64,000 bases of DNA. It comes from UBA2882 sp051877575 (lineage in GTDB: Bacteria > Bacillota > Clostridia > Lachnospirales > Lachnospiraceae). Every line of letters begins with the position of its first letter. Positions within the stretch are counted from its first letter, which is position 1. The notes beneath the pieces were generated by a model. The model ran no database searches. It saw only the letters and a list, made by a program, of their open reading frames with translations, and was not told the DNA's origin. The stretch lies in NCBI GenBank assembly GCA_051877575.1, contig JBJEJA010000035.1:28320-92319 (forward strand). The letters are read 5' to 3'. The translations under genes were made by a program, and so were the position numbers. Of this stretch, positions 42,441 through 50,824 are shown piece by piece.

Positions 42441-43280
42441 ATGAACATTTATCACGAACAGGTAAAAACCGATGCTGCCCTGCCGATGCGCTTCGACATC
42501 TATTCCACCGAAGGAGAACTGATTCCGATGCACTGGCACAACAGCCTGGAAATTATTTACATCCTCCACGGAAACATGGAAGTCACCATACGCGATCACT
42601 CCACCAGACTTTTCCCAAATGATTTTATGATCATTAACTCCAGGGAAATCCACGGCACCCGATGCATCGGTCCGACAAAGGTATTTCTAATACAGATTCC
42701 CTACCGCTTTTTAAAAGATCATATACCGGAATACGATTTTATCCGCTTTCGGGATTCCAGCGGTCCCTTCAGTTTTCCCGGGGAAAACAGCTTAAAACCG
42801 ATTTTCGACCGGATGGCGGGATTGTTCTCGGATACCGATACGGAAGGCCGTCTCCGGCTGACCTCCCTTTTATACGGATTACTGGCAGAATTGGTATCCG
42901 GCTACATGATCCGCCTGACGGAGAATGACAAAATGAAATCCGACAAAAACTTTTACCGGCTCTCTACCCTGATGGACTATGCCGAACACCACTACAAAGA
43001 GCCGATCGGCATTTCCGATGCCGCACAACTTCTGCATTTGGATGAAGCCTACTTTTGCAGATTTTTCAAAAAATATATGGGACAGACCTTTCTGGAATAT
43101 ATCAATTCCATTCGATTAAGACATATTTGCGAAGATATGATCCAGACGGATTTGCCGCTAATGGACATTTTGGAAAAGCATGGTTTCCAGAATTATAAAG
43201 TTTTTTCCAAACTGTTCAAAGAAACTTATGACATGACACCAAGGCAAAAACGGGCGGAATGGAACAGTCAGTTTTCATAG
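42441..43280 (+). CDS. AraC-family regulator with cupin sensor domain
   Basis: 279 residues. The N-terminal cupin domain carries MHWHNSLEIIYILHG (metal or ligand pocket His). The C-terminal AraC domain has helix-turn-helix units at IGISDAAQLLHLDEAYFCRF and LMDILEKHGFQNYKVFSKLF, the second less canonical. The ATG at 42441 has AGGAGG at 8 bp; an ATG six bases earlier is too close. Divergent from the GH3 gene, hence a likely sugar-responsive activator of it. Confidence 0.92.
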   Translation: MNIYHEQVKTDAALPMRFDIYSTEGELIPMHWHNSLEIIYILHGNMEVTIRDHSTRLFPNDFMIINSREIHGTRCIGPTKVFLIQIPYRFLKDHIPEYDFIRFRDSSGPFSFPGENSLKPIFDRMAGLFSDTDTEGRLRLTSLLYGLLAELVSGYMIRLTENDKMKSDKNFYRLSTLMDYAEHHYKEPIGISDAAQLLHLDEAYFCRFFKKYMGQTFLEYINSIRLRHICEDMIQTDLPLMDILEKHGFQNYKVFSKLFKETYDMTPRQKRAEWNSQFS

Positions 43281-43290
43281 TTCAAAAAAA

Positions 43291-43320
43291 GGACATCGAT
43301 CAACTATCGATGTCCTTAAA
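43291..43320. terminator. Bidirectional terminator
   Basis: GGACATCGAT (43291-43300) and ATCGATGTCC (43306-43315) form a perfect stem with a 5-nt loop; A-runs before and T-rich sequence after allow termination in both directions, for the AraC gene and the chemotaxis receptor gene. Confidence 0.8.
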
Positions 43321-43335
43321 AATTTCTTTCATATA

Positions 43336-44649
43336 TTACTCATAAATCTGGAACATATTGGTCTGCGTTGTCAGATTATCCGCTACCTGGTTCAGACTTT
43401 CCGTTGCCGACTTAATCTCGCCGATTGTCGCTGCAAGCTCTTCTGCGGAAGCAGCTGTTTCCTGTGTGGCTGCCGCATTTTCTTCGGCTATCGCCGAAAG
43501 GCTTTCCACGGAAGACATTACCTGACCTCTTGCATTATCCAAAACCTTCGTATTGGTTGCAATGGTGTCGATACCGTCTACCGTTACCTGCAGACCACCG
43601 TTGACTTTGTCAAATACACGTTTCGTCATTTCTACTTTATCGGCCTGCAATCCGATAATTGCATCTACCGTATTCATCGTCTTAACTGCCTGCTGGGTAT
43701 CTTCCAACAGATTGTTGATAATCCCTTCAATCGTTTTCGCGGATTGATTGGACTGTTCTGCCAGATTCTTAATCTGTTCCGCAACAACCGCAAATCCGCG
43801 GCCGCTCTCTCCCGCTCTCGCCGCCTCAATGGAAGCATTCAATGCCAAGAGGTTTGTTTCATTTGCAATAGATGCGATCAATTCGGTAGCTTTATGTATT
43901 TCCTGTGCGGATTCATTGGTGGTATTAGTCTGTTCATAAATAACCGCAATCTGGCTTTTTACTTTCTGGGAGATTGCTTCCAGCTCACCTACGGTTTCCA
44001 CACCTTCCTGTCCGGCAGCTTTCATCTGATCGGCATTTGCCAACAGACGTTCCACAGCTCTGGATGTTTCTTCAATTTCCTCTCCGATCTGAATAACCGC
44101 ATCGGTAACCGATTGTGTTTCTGCCGCCTGTGTTGTTGCACCGTTTGCCATATCCGTCATGGATCTTGCCACATCATCGGAAGCATTGCTGGTCTGTTCG
44201 GCCATTTTATCCAGACGGTTGGATGCGTCTACGATAACATCGGAAGTATTTCCCACCTGACCGATTACGCCTTTCAGTGAATTGATAACGTTATCGGCAT
44301 GTTTTGCCAGCGTACCCATCTCGTCTTTTCTGCCCAGATCCCTTTTATCGATACCATGTGTCAGATTGCCTTCCGCCGCCGCGTCCAGTGATTGAATAAC
44401 GCGGTTAATGGAATTTACCAGACTCCATACAAACAATCTCATAATAATAGCAACTACGATTGCGGTAATTACGGAAATCAGCACAATATGCCTGAGCATC
44501 GACGGAGCATTCTCCTTGCCCATTACGAGCAATGCCGCAATGCTTATCTCAATACCCGCGATAATAATCGGCGCTATGGTAAAAAACATAAGTTTTGTCT
44601 TCATTGTAAATACGGAATCCGTAGTTCTGATTTTCTTTCCTTTCATCAT
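43336..44649 (-). CDS. Methyl-accepting chemotaxis protein without a large sensor domain
   Basis: 437 residues. Two membrane segments (about 20-43 and 52-75) are joined by only some ten residues, so there is no extracytoplasmic ligand-binding domain. A HAMP-like region (about 75-130) and the signalling domain follow, with the hairpin tip EQIKNLAEQSNQSAKTIEGI and NETNLLALNASIEAARAGE, the strongly conserved core. Such receptors may sense membrane state, energy or partner proteins. No other chemotaxis gene is in the window. Start ATG ATG behind GAGAGGG. Confidence 0.93.
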   Translation of the reverse strand: MMKGKKIRTTDSVFTMKTKLMFFTIAPIIIAGIEISIAALLVMGKENAPSMLRHIVLISVITAIVVAIIMRLFVWSLVNSINRVIQSLDAAAEGNLTHGIDKRDLGRKDEMGTLAKHADNVINSLKGVIGQVGNTSDVIVDASNRLDKMAEQTSNASDDVARSMTDMANGATTQAAETQSVTDAVIQIGEEIEETSRAVERLLANADQMKAAGQEGVETVGELEAISQKVKSQIAVIYEQTNTTNESAQEIHKATELIASIANETNLLALNASIEAARAGESGRGFAVVAEQIKNLAEQSNQSAKTIEGIINNLLEDTQQAVKTMNTVDAIIGLQADKVEMTKRVFDKVNGGLQVTVDGIDTIATNTKVLDNARGQVMSSVESLSAIAEENAAATQETAASAEELAATIGEIKSATESLNQVADNLTTQTNMFQIYE

Positions 44650-44813
44650 GTAACCCTCTCTTATAATGCTGCTTTTATATTGTCCAATGTAACTTTAAAG
44701 AAAAAATCTTTATATACAGTTATCTTATCACGAATTCCCTCTTTTTGAAAGTCCTATCTATATATAAATTTCAGGTACTTTTTTCATATAATTTGCATAC
44801 TGTTTTCTTCATT

Positions 44814-46082
44814 TCAGTATATAATGCGGTTTCTTCCTTCCTCTTTCCCCCGATACAACAGATCATCCGCTTCTTTAATCAGCAAATCCATATTTTCTCC
44901 CGCTTTATATTCCGCCATACCGAAAGTCATCGTCACGGAAAAACTGTATTCCTCATAGGCAAATGTAATATGACGCAGTTCATCTGTGAGCGCTTCCAGA
45001 TCGGATAGCGCTTCTTTTTTATCCTCCCGGTAAACAAGCAGGAATTCCTCACCTCCCCATCTGACGGAAAAGCCCTTTCCTTTCAAATGCTTTTTAAACA
45101 GCTCCGCTACGGTTACAAGCACCATATCGCCGCATTCATGTCCGTATTGGTCGTTCACGTTTTTAAAGAAATCAATATCTCCCAGGGCAACCGTTACCGC
45201 ACTTTTGCTGTTTCTGTCCGCCCCTTCCATATATTTCTCCAGTTCAATACGTCCCGCCCTTCGGTTGAAAAGTCCGGTAAGCGGGTCGTTGGAAATCAGG
45301 TCTTTGATGGTTTTTCCCACATCAACCGCATGGCGCCCCATCTCTCCGATCTCGTCATTCCGTTTCAGCACAACCTCCGGCATCTGTCCGCCGAAGTTAT
45401 TCTCTGCCAACCCGCCGATATAACACCGTATCTTATCCAGTCTGTCAACAATATTTCTGGCGTATGCGGAAGCGATCGCCAATATGATCAAAAGCGCCAG
45501 TATAAATACAATGACTATTTTTGCCACGATCGTCCTGACATTGGAAGCAACGCTTTCATTTGTCATACCGGCAAATACCATGCCGCACACTTCATCTCCG
45601 TTATAGAGCGGCACATAATAGCCGAAATAACAATCGTCCCGGATCTGTACCTTGCTGGAATAATACTCATTGCCGCTAAATACCGCATCTGCAATCTGTT
45701 CATTATCCAAAACGGAGCCTATGATCCGCTCTCCGTTTTCATTTGTAATCGTTGTAATGACGCGGGTATCTCCCCAAAAAATTGTGATTTCCGCACCCGT
45801 ATTTTCTTTCATACGGTCTGCCAGCGCAAAATCATTGGTCAAATCCGCATCTCCCATATAAAATCGACCGTTCTCCGATCTGATTTCTCCCTGATATGCG
45901 ATACTGTACATATCTGCCGTCTGCCGCGCGATTCCCGCCAATGACTTTCGGATTTCCAGCGTCATCCCCTCAGAAACGCTCTGTTGTCCCATGACTACCA
46001 ATATAATACCCAATACAAAGATGGGCACTGCCATAACCGCTGCAAGAGAAAAAAATAAGCGTCCTTGTTTTTTCTGTTTCAT
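44814..46082 (-). CDS. Diguanylate cyclase with extracytoplasmic cache-like domain
   Basis: 422 residues. TM1 (about 8-30), a cache-like extracytoplasmic domain (about 31-185), TM2 (about 187-208), a HAMP-like linker, and a GGDEF domain with DPLTGLFNRRAG, LGDIDFFKNVNDQYGH and an intact active site RWGGEEF. It makes c-di-GMP from GTP under control of an outside signal. No RxxD inhibitory site precedes the active loop. Start ATG behind AGGGGC. It lies 164 bp from the chemotaxis receptor gene, same strand. Confidence 0.94.
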   Translation of the reverse strand: MKQKKQGRLFFSLAAVMAVPIFVLGIILVVMGQQSVSEGMTLEIRKSLAGIARQTADMYSIAYQGEIRSENGRFYMGDADLTNDFALADRMKENTGAEITIFWGDTRVITTITNENGERIIGSVLDNEQIADAVFSGNEYYSSKVQIRDDCYFGYYVPLYNGDEVCGMVFAGMTNESVASNVRTIVAKIVIVFILALLIILAIASAYARNIVDRLDKIRCYIGGLAENNFGGQMPEVVLKRNDEIGEMGRHAVDVGKTIKDLISNDPLTGLFNRRAGRIELEKYMEGADRNSKSAVTVALGDIDFFKNVNDQYGHECGDMVLVTVAELFKKHLKGKGFSVRWGGEEFLLVYREDKKEALSDLEALTDELRHITFAYEEYSFSVTMTFGMAEYKAGENMDLLIKEADDLLYRGKEEGRNRIIY

Positions 46083-46159
46083 AATCTGCCCCTTTTGTGT
46101 TTATGCAATTATTTTATCAGATACTCCCCTCTTGTGCAACGAAAATTGGTACTTTGTTC

Positions 46160-46552
46160 CTATTTTTGTGTTGCATCCGAATCCTCACCCAACAGTTCCC
46201 CGATGTCCGTTAAAAATTCCATCCTGGGCACATACTTTTCTTCTGCCAGTTTCGGAAACAGTTCTTTTACCTTCTCTTCCGGCTGTTCTATCAGCTGTAG
46301 TTTTTTCATGCGCGGAAGGCGCTTGATCGCATATTCCAGTCTTGCCGCCGAAGCATAGGACTCTGCCTCCCATACCATCATGATTCTGCATATTTTCCGG
46401 CTCTTTGTGTATTTTGCGCCCTTCTCGGTTTTGTAAAAATGGGCTTTCATTCTCTGTCTGATGTCTTTGGTAATTCCCGTATACAGGGAGCTGTCCTCGC
46501 ACTTTACCATATAAACAAAGGATTCCTTCTCTTTTTCCATGACTGCTGCCAA
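46160..46552 (-). CDS. GIY-YIG nuclease-family protein
   Basis: About 130 residues. An N-terminal GIY-YIG domain, VYMVKCEDSSLYTGITKDIRQRM, here shown by its parts VYMVKC, LYTGIT and the Arg of RQRMKAH, plus the Glu in RLEYAIKRLP. Short single-domain members resemble UPF0213/YhbQ, with proposed roles in DNA repair. The first start is a TTG with an adjacent AGGCGG; an ATG four codons later is an alternative. It ends 78 bp before the cyclase gene starts. Confidence 0.88.
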   Translation of the reverse strand: MAAVMEKEKESFVYMVKCEDSSLYTGITKDIRQRMKAHFYKTEKGAKYTKSRKICRIMMVWEAESYASAARLEYAIKRLPRMKKLQLIEQPEEKVKELFPKLAEEKYVPRMEFLTDIGELLGEDSDATQK

Positions 46553-46575
46553 TCCGCCTTCTCATCGATGCTTTT

Positions 46576-47058
46576 TTATTTATGCAACCCGAAATATTTA
46601 TCCGGATAATCCGTCCCCGTATCCACCTGCATCCGCTGAACATACTCCTGTGGGCTCTCCGCCATTTTCAGAAACGTGTCAAATGCGGATAAGATCATTT
46701 TTGCCTCGTTATGTTTCATATCGTAGGTATCTACATCCAGTCTGGCTTTAAAGTGATCCATCTGCCAGATCAGAATATCAATCACATGATATCCTTCCAC
46801 AGCAACCCGGCTGACAAATTCCCGCTTTACCAGATAATAAACATACTCTTTATAAATATCGTCCCGTTTCAGCATCCTCTCCCAGAATTCCCGGAAAAAC
46901 CGTTCGGACAATCCGTTTTCCAGACAGGCTTTTTGTGTAAAATCTTTTACCTGCTCTCTCGTTATATGAAGTTTGCCGTTGCTTCCCGCCGTGCTGTTTT
47001 CCATCTGATCCATTCCCTTCCGATCTCCATAATCCGCTTCCTGTTCTTCCCTCTTCAT
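46576..47058 (-). CDS. Conserved hypothetical protein, function unknown
   Basis: 160 residues, soluble, mostly helical, rich in charged and aromatic residues (FREFWERMLKRDDIYKEYVYYL, in parts FREFWERM and YKEYVYYLV; IDILIWQMDHFKARLD). No motif I recognise. The ATG overlaps the stop of the radical SAM gene as ATGA, so the two are coupled; an internal ATG at 47004 has a better-placed GGAAGGG. Its neighbours, a radical SAM enzyme and a GIY-YIG protein, give no clear function. Confidence 0.7.
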   Translation of the reverse strand: MKREEQEADYGDRKGMDQMENSTAGSNGKLHITREQVKDFTQKACLENGLSERFFREFWERMLKRDDIYKEYVYYLVKREFVSRVAVEGYHVIDILIWQMDHFKARLDVDTYDMKHNEAKMILSAFDTFLKMAESPQEYVQRMQVDTGTDYPDKYFGLHK

Positions 47059-48011
47059 ACTCCTTCCAGATCAAAGGGCGGAATAAAACTTTCCTCCGCC
47101 GTATTTCCTTCCTGCATATAGCCTCTTGTGATGCCGAGAGAGAGGGCATAATCTATCGTCTTATCATATTCATAAGAAGTCACTTTCCTATATAATTCCT
47201 TAAAATCTTCCGGTTTTCTCTGTCCCGGGGATATCTGCATGGGCGTATACTGGTTCATAATACTGAAACAGATGTTGTTACCGTAGTTCTCGTACAGATA
47301 TGCAATGATCCGTTCCGCTTCCTTTCGTCTTCCGGGTAAAAGCAGGTGGCGCACAATGACGCCTTTTTGCATCACCCCTCTTTGATCAAATACAGGCTCA
47401 CCTGTCTGTCTTACCATTTCAGCAACAGCCGCCTTCGCCCGCTTTGCATAATCCGGGGCGTTGGAATATTTTTCAGCCGAATCCTCATCCATGTATTTAA
47501 AGTCGGGAAGATAAATATCTACCAGCCCTTCCAGCAGGAGCAACGCTTCTGCCGATTCATATCCGCCGCAATTGTATATGACCGGTATCCGAAGGCCCTT
47601 TTTCTTTGCTGCTTTCAAAGCTGTCACAATAGAAGGGATAAACATGACTCCCGTAACCAGATTGATATTATTGGCGCCCTTCTCCTGCAGTTCCAGAAAG
47701 ATTTCCGCAAGCCGTTCCGTGCCGATTTCTTTTCCGGTTTGTCCCCTCGAAATCTCCCGGTTCTGACAAAAAACACATCTTAGATTACATCCCGAAAAAA
47801 ATACCGTACCGGATCCCTCCCTGCCACTGATACAGGGTTCCTCCCAAAAATGCAGTGCCGCTCTCGCCACAACAGGCAACGTCCCCATGCCGCAAAATCC
47901 TCTTTCTCCGTTCAGCCGGTTTACGCCGCAATTCCTGGGACACAGGTGGCAATTTCGATATTGTTTGATTTCCGGTTCCGCTCGTCCTTCTACATGTACA
48001 TCTGTTTGCAT
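47055..48011 (-). CDS. Radical SAM protein, PflA-like
   Basis: 318 residues. An N-terminal Cys cluster, CHLCPRNCGVNR ... GFCG, precedes the radical SAM motif CNLRCVFCQN (Cys-x3-Cys-x2-Cys) that binds the 4Fe-4S cluster and S-adenosylmethionine. The group is often labelled putative pyruvate-formate-lyase-activating enzyme, but no glycyl radical enzyme is encoded nearby, so the substrate is unknown. The ribosome site is weak (AAGAG). It is divergent from azlC, 132 bp apart, and coupled to the hypothetical gene downstream. Confidence 0.88.
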   Translation of the reverse strand: MQTDVHVEGRAEPEIKQYRNCHLCPRNCGVNRLNGERGFCGMGTLPVVARAALHFWEEPCISGREGSGTVFFSGCNLRCVFCQNREISRGQTGKEIGTERLAEIFLELQEKGANNINLVTGVMFIPSIVTALKAAKKKGLRIPVIYNCGGYESAEALLLLEGLVDIYLPDFKYMDEDSAEKYSNAPDYAKRAKAAVAEMVRQTGEPVFDQRGVMQKGVIVRHLLLPGRRKEAERIIAYLYENYGNNICFSIMNQYTPMQISPGQRKPEDFKELYRKVTSYEYDKTIDYALSLGITRGYMQEGNTAEESFIPPFDLEGV

Positions 48012-48143
48012 ATGCTAACTCTTTTCATTTTTGTCATACTACCATTATTTTCTCCCAAGATACTTTTCCCGTCAATGGATTTCTTTCACTTTTTATTTGC
48101 TTTCATCTCTTTCAGCGTCTATAATGCATATTTGGAAAGTGAT

Positions 48144-48872
48144 GTGAGGTTTTTGAAAAATAGAGCAAATAAAACGATCAGACAATCCGCATTCAAAGCG
48201 GCATTTCCATATACCGTTCCGATCATGGCAGGCTTTCTGTTCCTGGGAACCGCTTACGGCATCTATATGCGCGTGTCCGGATTTCCCGCCGTCTATCCCA
48301 TGATCATGAGCCTGACTATTTTTGCCGGTTCCATGGAATTCGTAACAACCAATCTGCTGCTGGGCTCCTTTGATCCTGTCGGCACCTTTGTCCTGACCCT
48401 GATGGTAAATGCCAGACATTTATTTTACGGGATCTCCATGCTGGATCGATACAAAAACACCGGTTGGAAAAAGTTCTATCTGATTTTCGGCATGTGTGAT
48501 GAATCTTTTTCCATCAATCTGACCGCCGATATCCCCGATGAAATCGATAAAGGCTGGTTTATGTTCTATGTCACTTTATTGAATCAGATCTATTGGTTTA
48601 CCGGCGCCACCCTCGGCGGACTATTGGGAAACCTGATTGCGTTTGATGCCGAAGGACTGGAATTCGTCATGACTGCGCTCCTCGTGGTAATCTTCCTCAA
48701 CCAATGGATGAAAGAAAAACAGCACTATAGCTCTCTGATCGGCGTTTTTTCCACCATCTTCTGCCTCGTGCTGTTTGGAAGCTCTGACTTTTTGATTCCG
48801 TCTATGATTTTAATTCTGACAATCCTGACTATTTTCCGGAGTCCCATTGAAAGGGCAGGTGAAACAGCATGA
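48144..48872 (+). CDS. azlC: AzlC-family branched-chain amino acid exporter, large subunit
   Basis: About 242 residues with seven to eight membrane segments, the usual AzlC length. FPYTVPIMAGFLFLGTAYGI and the NARHLFYGISML motif are family hallmarks. With the next gene it forms a two-part exporter of leucine, isoleucine, valine or analogues. The GTG at 48144 is favoured by length; a TTG at 48153 behind GTGAGG is possible. The open frame further upstream to 47850 overlaps the radical SAM gene and is spurious. Confidence 0.9.
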   Translation: MRFLKNRANKTIRQSAFKAAFPYTVPIMAGFLFLGTAYGIYMRVSGFPAVYPMIMSLTIFAGSMEFVTTNLLLGSFDPVGTFVLTLMVNARHLFYGISMLDRYKNTGWKKFYLIFGMCDESFSINLTADIPDEIDKGWFMFYVTLLNQIYWFTGATLGGLLGNLIAFDAEGLEFVMTALLVVIFLNQWMKEKQHYSSLIGVFSTIFCLVLFGSSDFLIPSMILILTILTIFRSPIERAGETA

Positions 48873-49195
48873 ACACAACGCAAAGAATCCTGACAATCCT
48901 TATGGTCGTTTTAGGGACCATGACAACCCGTTTTCTGCCTTTTCTGATTTTCCGGCAGGACAAGCCCACGCCCAAATACATACAGACTCTGGGAAAAATC
49001 CTTCCGTCCGCCGCCCTGGGTATGCTGGCGGTATACTGCTTTAAGGATGTATCCTTCACAACCGGCAGTCACGGCTTGCCGGAAATGATTTCACTGGCAC
49101 TGATCATTGTTCTCCACTATTGGAAAAAGAATATGCTGCTGTCCATCGCCGCAGGAACCGTGTGCTATATGCTGTTGATTCAACTTATCTTCTAA
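48869..49195 (+). CDS. azlD: AzlD-family branched-chain amino acid exporter, small subunit
   Basis: 108 residues with four membrane segments; the TRFLPFLIF motif near residue 20 and GMLAVYCF are typical of AzlD. The ATG overlaps the azlC stop by four bases, so the two subunits are made in balance. GAAAGGGCAGGT precedes the ATG. Confidence 0.93.
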   Translation: MNTTQRILTILMVVLGTMTTRFLPFLIFRQDKPTPKYIQTLGKILPSAALGMLAVYCFKDVSFTTGSHGLPEMISLALIIVLHYWKKNMLLSIAAGTVCYMLLIQLIF

Positions 49196-49202
49196 TGTTT
49201 CG

Positions 49203-50141
49203 TTATTTGATGTTTTCAATAAACTTTCCGATCTCTACCCATGCCTTTCGGGATTCCGGCAGCATCTTTGCCGCCATCTGAAAAATATGGAACATGCCTT
49301 CATAAATACTCAGACGCACTCTCACGCCCTGCTCTCTTGCCTTTTTGGCAACGCTGACAGAATCGGAAAGCAACATCTCAAAGCTGCCCACCTGCAGAAG
49401 CATCGGCGGGAAGCCCCTGAAGTCTCCGAAAAGGGGAGAAATATAGGCATCCATGGGATCATGATCTCCGATGTATTCCCGATTGTAGATCAGCGTATCC
49501 CTGCTTCCTCCGAACAAAGGATCCTTGTCATAATTTGTTTCGTAGCTTTCTCCGCTTGCCGTCAGATCTGTCCATGGGGACATGGCAATGAGTCCGCAGG
49601 GAAGCTGCATTTTGTGATCCTTTAAATAATGGCACAACGCCATGGCAAGTCCCCCGCCTGCAGAATCTCCCGCCACGATGATCTGCTCTGAGGACCAGCC
49701 CCTGTTAAGAAGCCAGCAATAAGCGGCATAGGCATCCTCAAGAGCTGCCGGATACGGATTCTCCGGTGCAACCCGGTAATCAATGGTCAGCACACTCATG
49801 CCTCCGCTGACCTCACTGTACAATCCCGCAAACATCCGATAAGCATTTCTCATGGCGCCCACATAGCCGCCTCCGTGAAGCTGCAAAATAATTTTTCCCT
49901 CATTTGAATTTTCCCTTTGGGACAGCAGTTCCATATTGAAATGCTCCAATTCTATTTTTTCCAATTCAAAGCAATCGGGGCATTTCCACTCAGGCTCCGC
50001 TTCTCCGATCTTTTTCCGAAGCTCGCCGTTCCTGATTTTCTTGCCGATCAGGTGGTCATGGGTTGCATGGGCAATCACATCCCGCATAACCCTTCCCCTG
50101 ATGCTTGCTTCGCTTTCTTCCGCATTTTTCTTTTTCCACAT
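49203..50141 (-). CDS. Alpha/beta hydrolase, hormone-sensitive-lipase type esterase
   Basis: 312 residues. Family IV esterase features: the oxyanion motif HGGGYVG, nucleophile elbow GDSAGGG, an Asp in LLSDSVS and the His in GMFHIFQM. No signal peptide. The ATG at 50141 (MWKKK) has GGAGAG at 7 bp; a longer frame overlaps the DUF6320 gene. Last of three minus-strand genes with an acyltransferase-like protein and a zinc-ribbon membrane protein, so it probably acts on the same ester or lipid. Confidence 0.9.
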   Translation of the reverse strand: MWKKKNAEESEASIRGRVMRDVIAHATHDHLIGKKIRNGELRKKIGEAEPEWKCPDCFELEKIELEHFNMELLSQRENSNEGKIILQLHGGGYVGAMRNAYRMFAGLYSEVSGGMSVLTIDYRVAPENPYPAALEDAYAAYCWLLNRGWSSEQIIVAGDSAGGGLAMALCHYLKDHKMQLPCGLIAMSPWTDLTASGESYETNYDKDPLFGGSRDTLIYNREYIGDHDPMDAYISPLFGDFRGFPPMLLQVGSFEMLLSDSVSVAKKAREQGVRVRLSIYEGMFHIFQMAAKMLPESRKAWVEIGKFIENIK

Positions 50142-50158
50142 AAACGTTCTCTCCATCT

Positions 50159-50824
50159 CTACCGAACATGAAATCTGCGTTTCAGCTCTACCCGCGCTCT
50201 CCGGTCTCCGATAATGACTGTCCCGAGGAACAAAAAGACGGAACAGCCGAATGCAATCAGTGTCAGTTCCGGATGGGTCACCACGCCCACGAAATACAAA
50301 ATCAGCGGAACCATGCTGCATATTATCATAAAAATCTGCCACATCAGATAACTCTGCCAGCCCTTCCGGTTGACGATCATCAGTACAATGATCCCCGCAT
50401 CCACCAGCAGAATGCCGGAAGGCAGGACATAATTGACAGACCAGCCGTGATACCCCGCCACAAAATCAATGACTACAACCATGGAAAGGGCAATCAGCAT
50501 CAGCACGATCACTTTTGCCTTATAACCGCTTTGTCCCGAAATGGCAAAGCGGAACAACAGATATACATAAAGGAGCAAAAGACCGGTTATAACGCTCCAC
50601 CAGATCTGCGATTCCATCCTGAAATTGCAATAAACCAATATGGATTCCGCTAAAATGGCACAGAACAGATAAATTCTGCTGATCAACGCAAACTTACGGC
50701 TCCTGATCCTCACATCGGGGTACATATTTTCCACTTCCACTGTCTGTTCCAAAACCGCATTGCATAAAGGGCAACGTTCCGTTTCATCCAGTATTTCCAC
50801 ATGACATCTGATACATTTACTCAT
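50159..50824 (-). CDS. DUF6320 membrane protein with N-terminal zinc ribbon
   Basis: 221 residues. The N-terminus has two CxxC pairs (CIRC at 4-7 and CPLC at about 18-21) forming a zinc ribbon on the cytoplasmic side. Six membrane segments follow (about 47-205). Recognised as DUF6320, of unknown function. The start overlaps the end of the acyltransferase gene by 8 bp and the stop lies 17 bp before the esterase gene, so it is the middle gene of a tight trio. Confidence 0.8.
   Translation of the reverse strand: MSKCIRCHVEILDETERCPLCNAVLEQTVEVENMYPDVRIRSRKFALISRIYLFCAILAESILVYCNFRMESQIWWSVITGLLLLYVYLLFRFAISGQSGYKAKVIVLMLIALSMVVVIDFVAGYHGWSVNYVLPSGILLVDAGIIVLMIVNRKGWQSYLMWQIFMIICSMVPLILYFVGVVTHPELTLIAFGCSVFLFLGTVIIGDRRARVELKRRFHVR

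Noticed and set aside
47850..48143. Upstream in-frame extension of azlC
   Set aside because: It overlaps the radical SAM gene on the other strand and lacks a ribosome site; the AzlC length fits a start near 48144.
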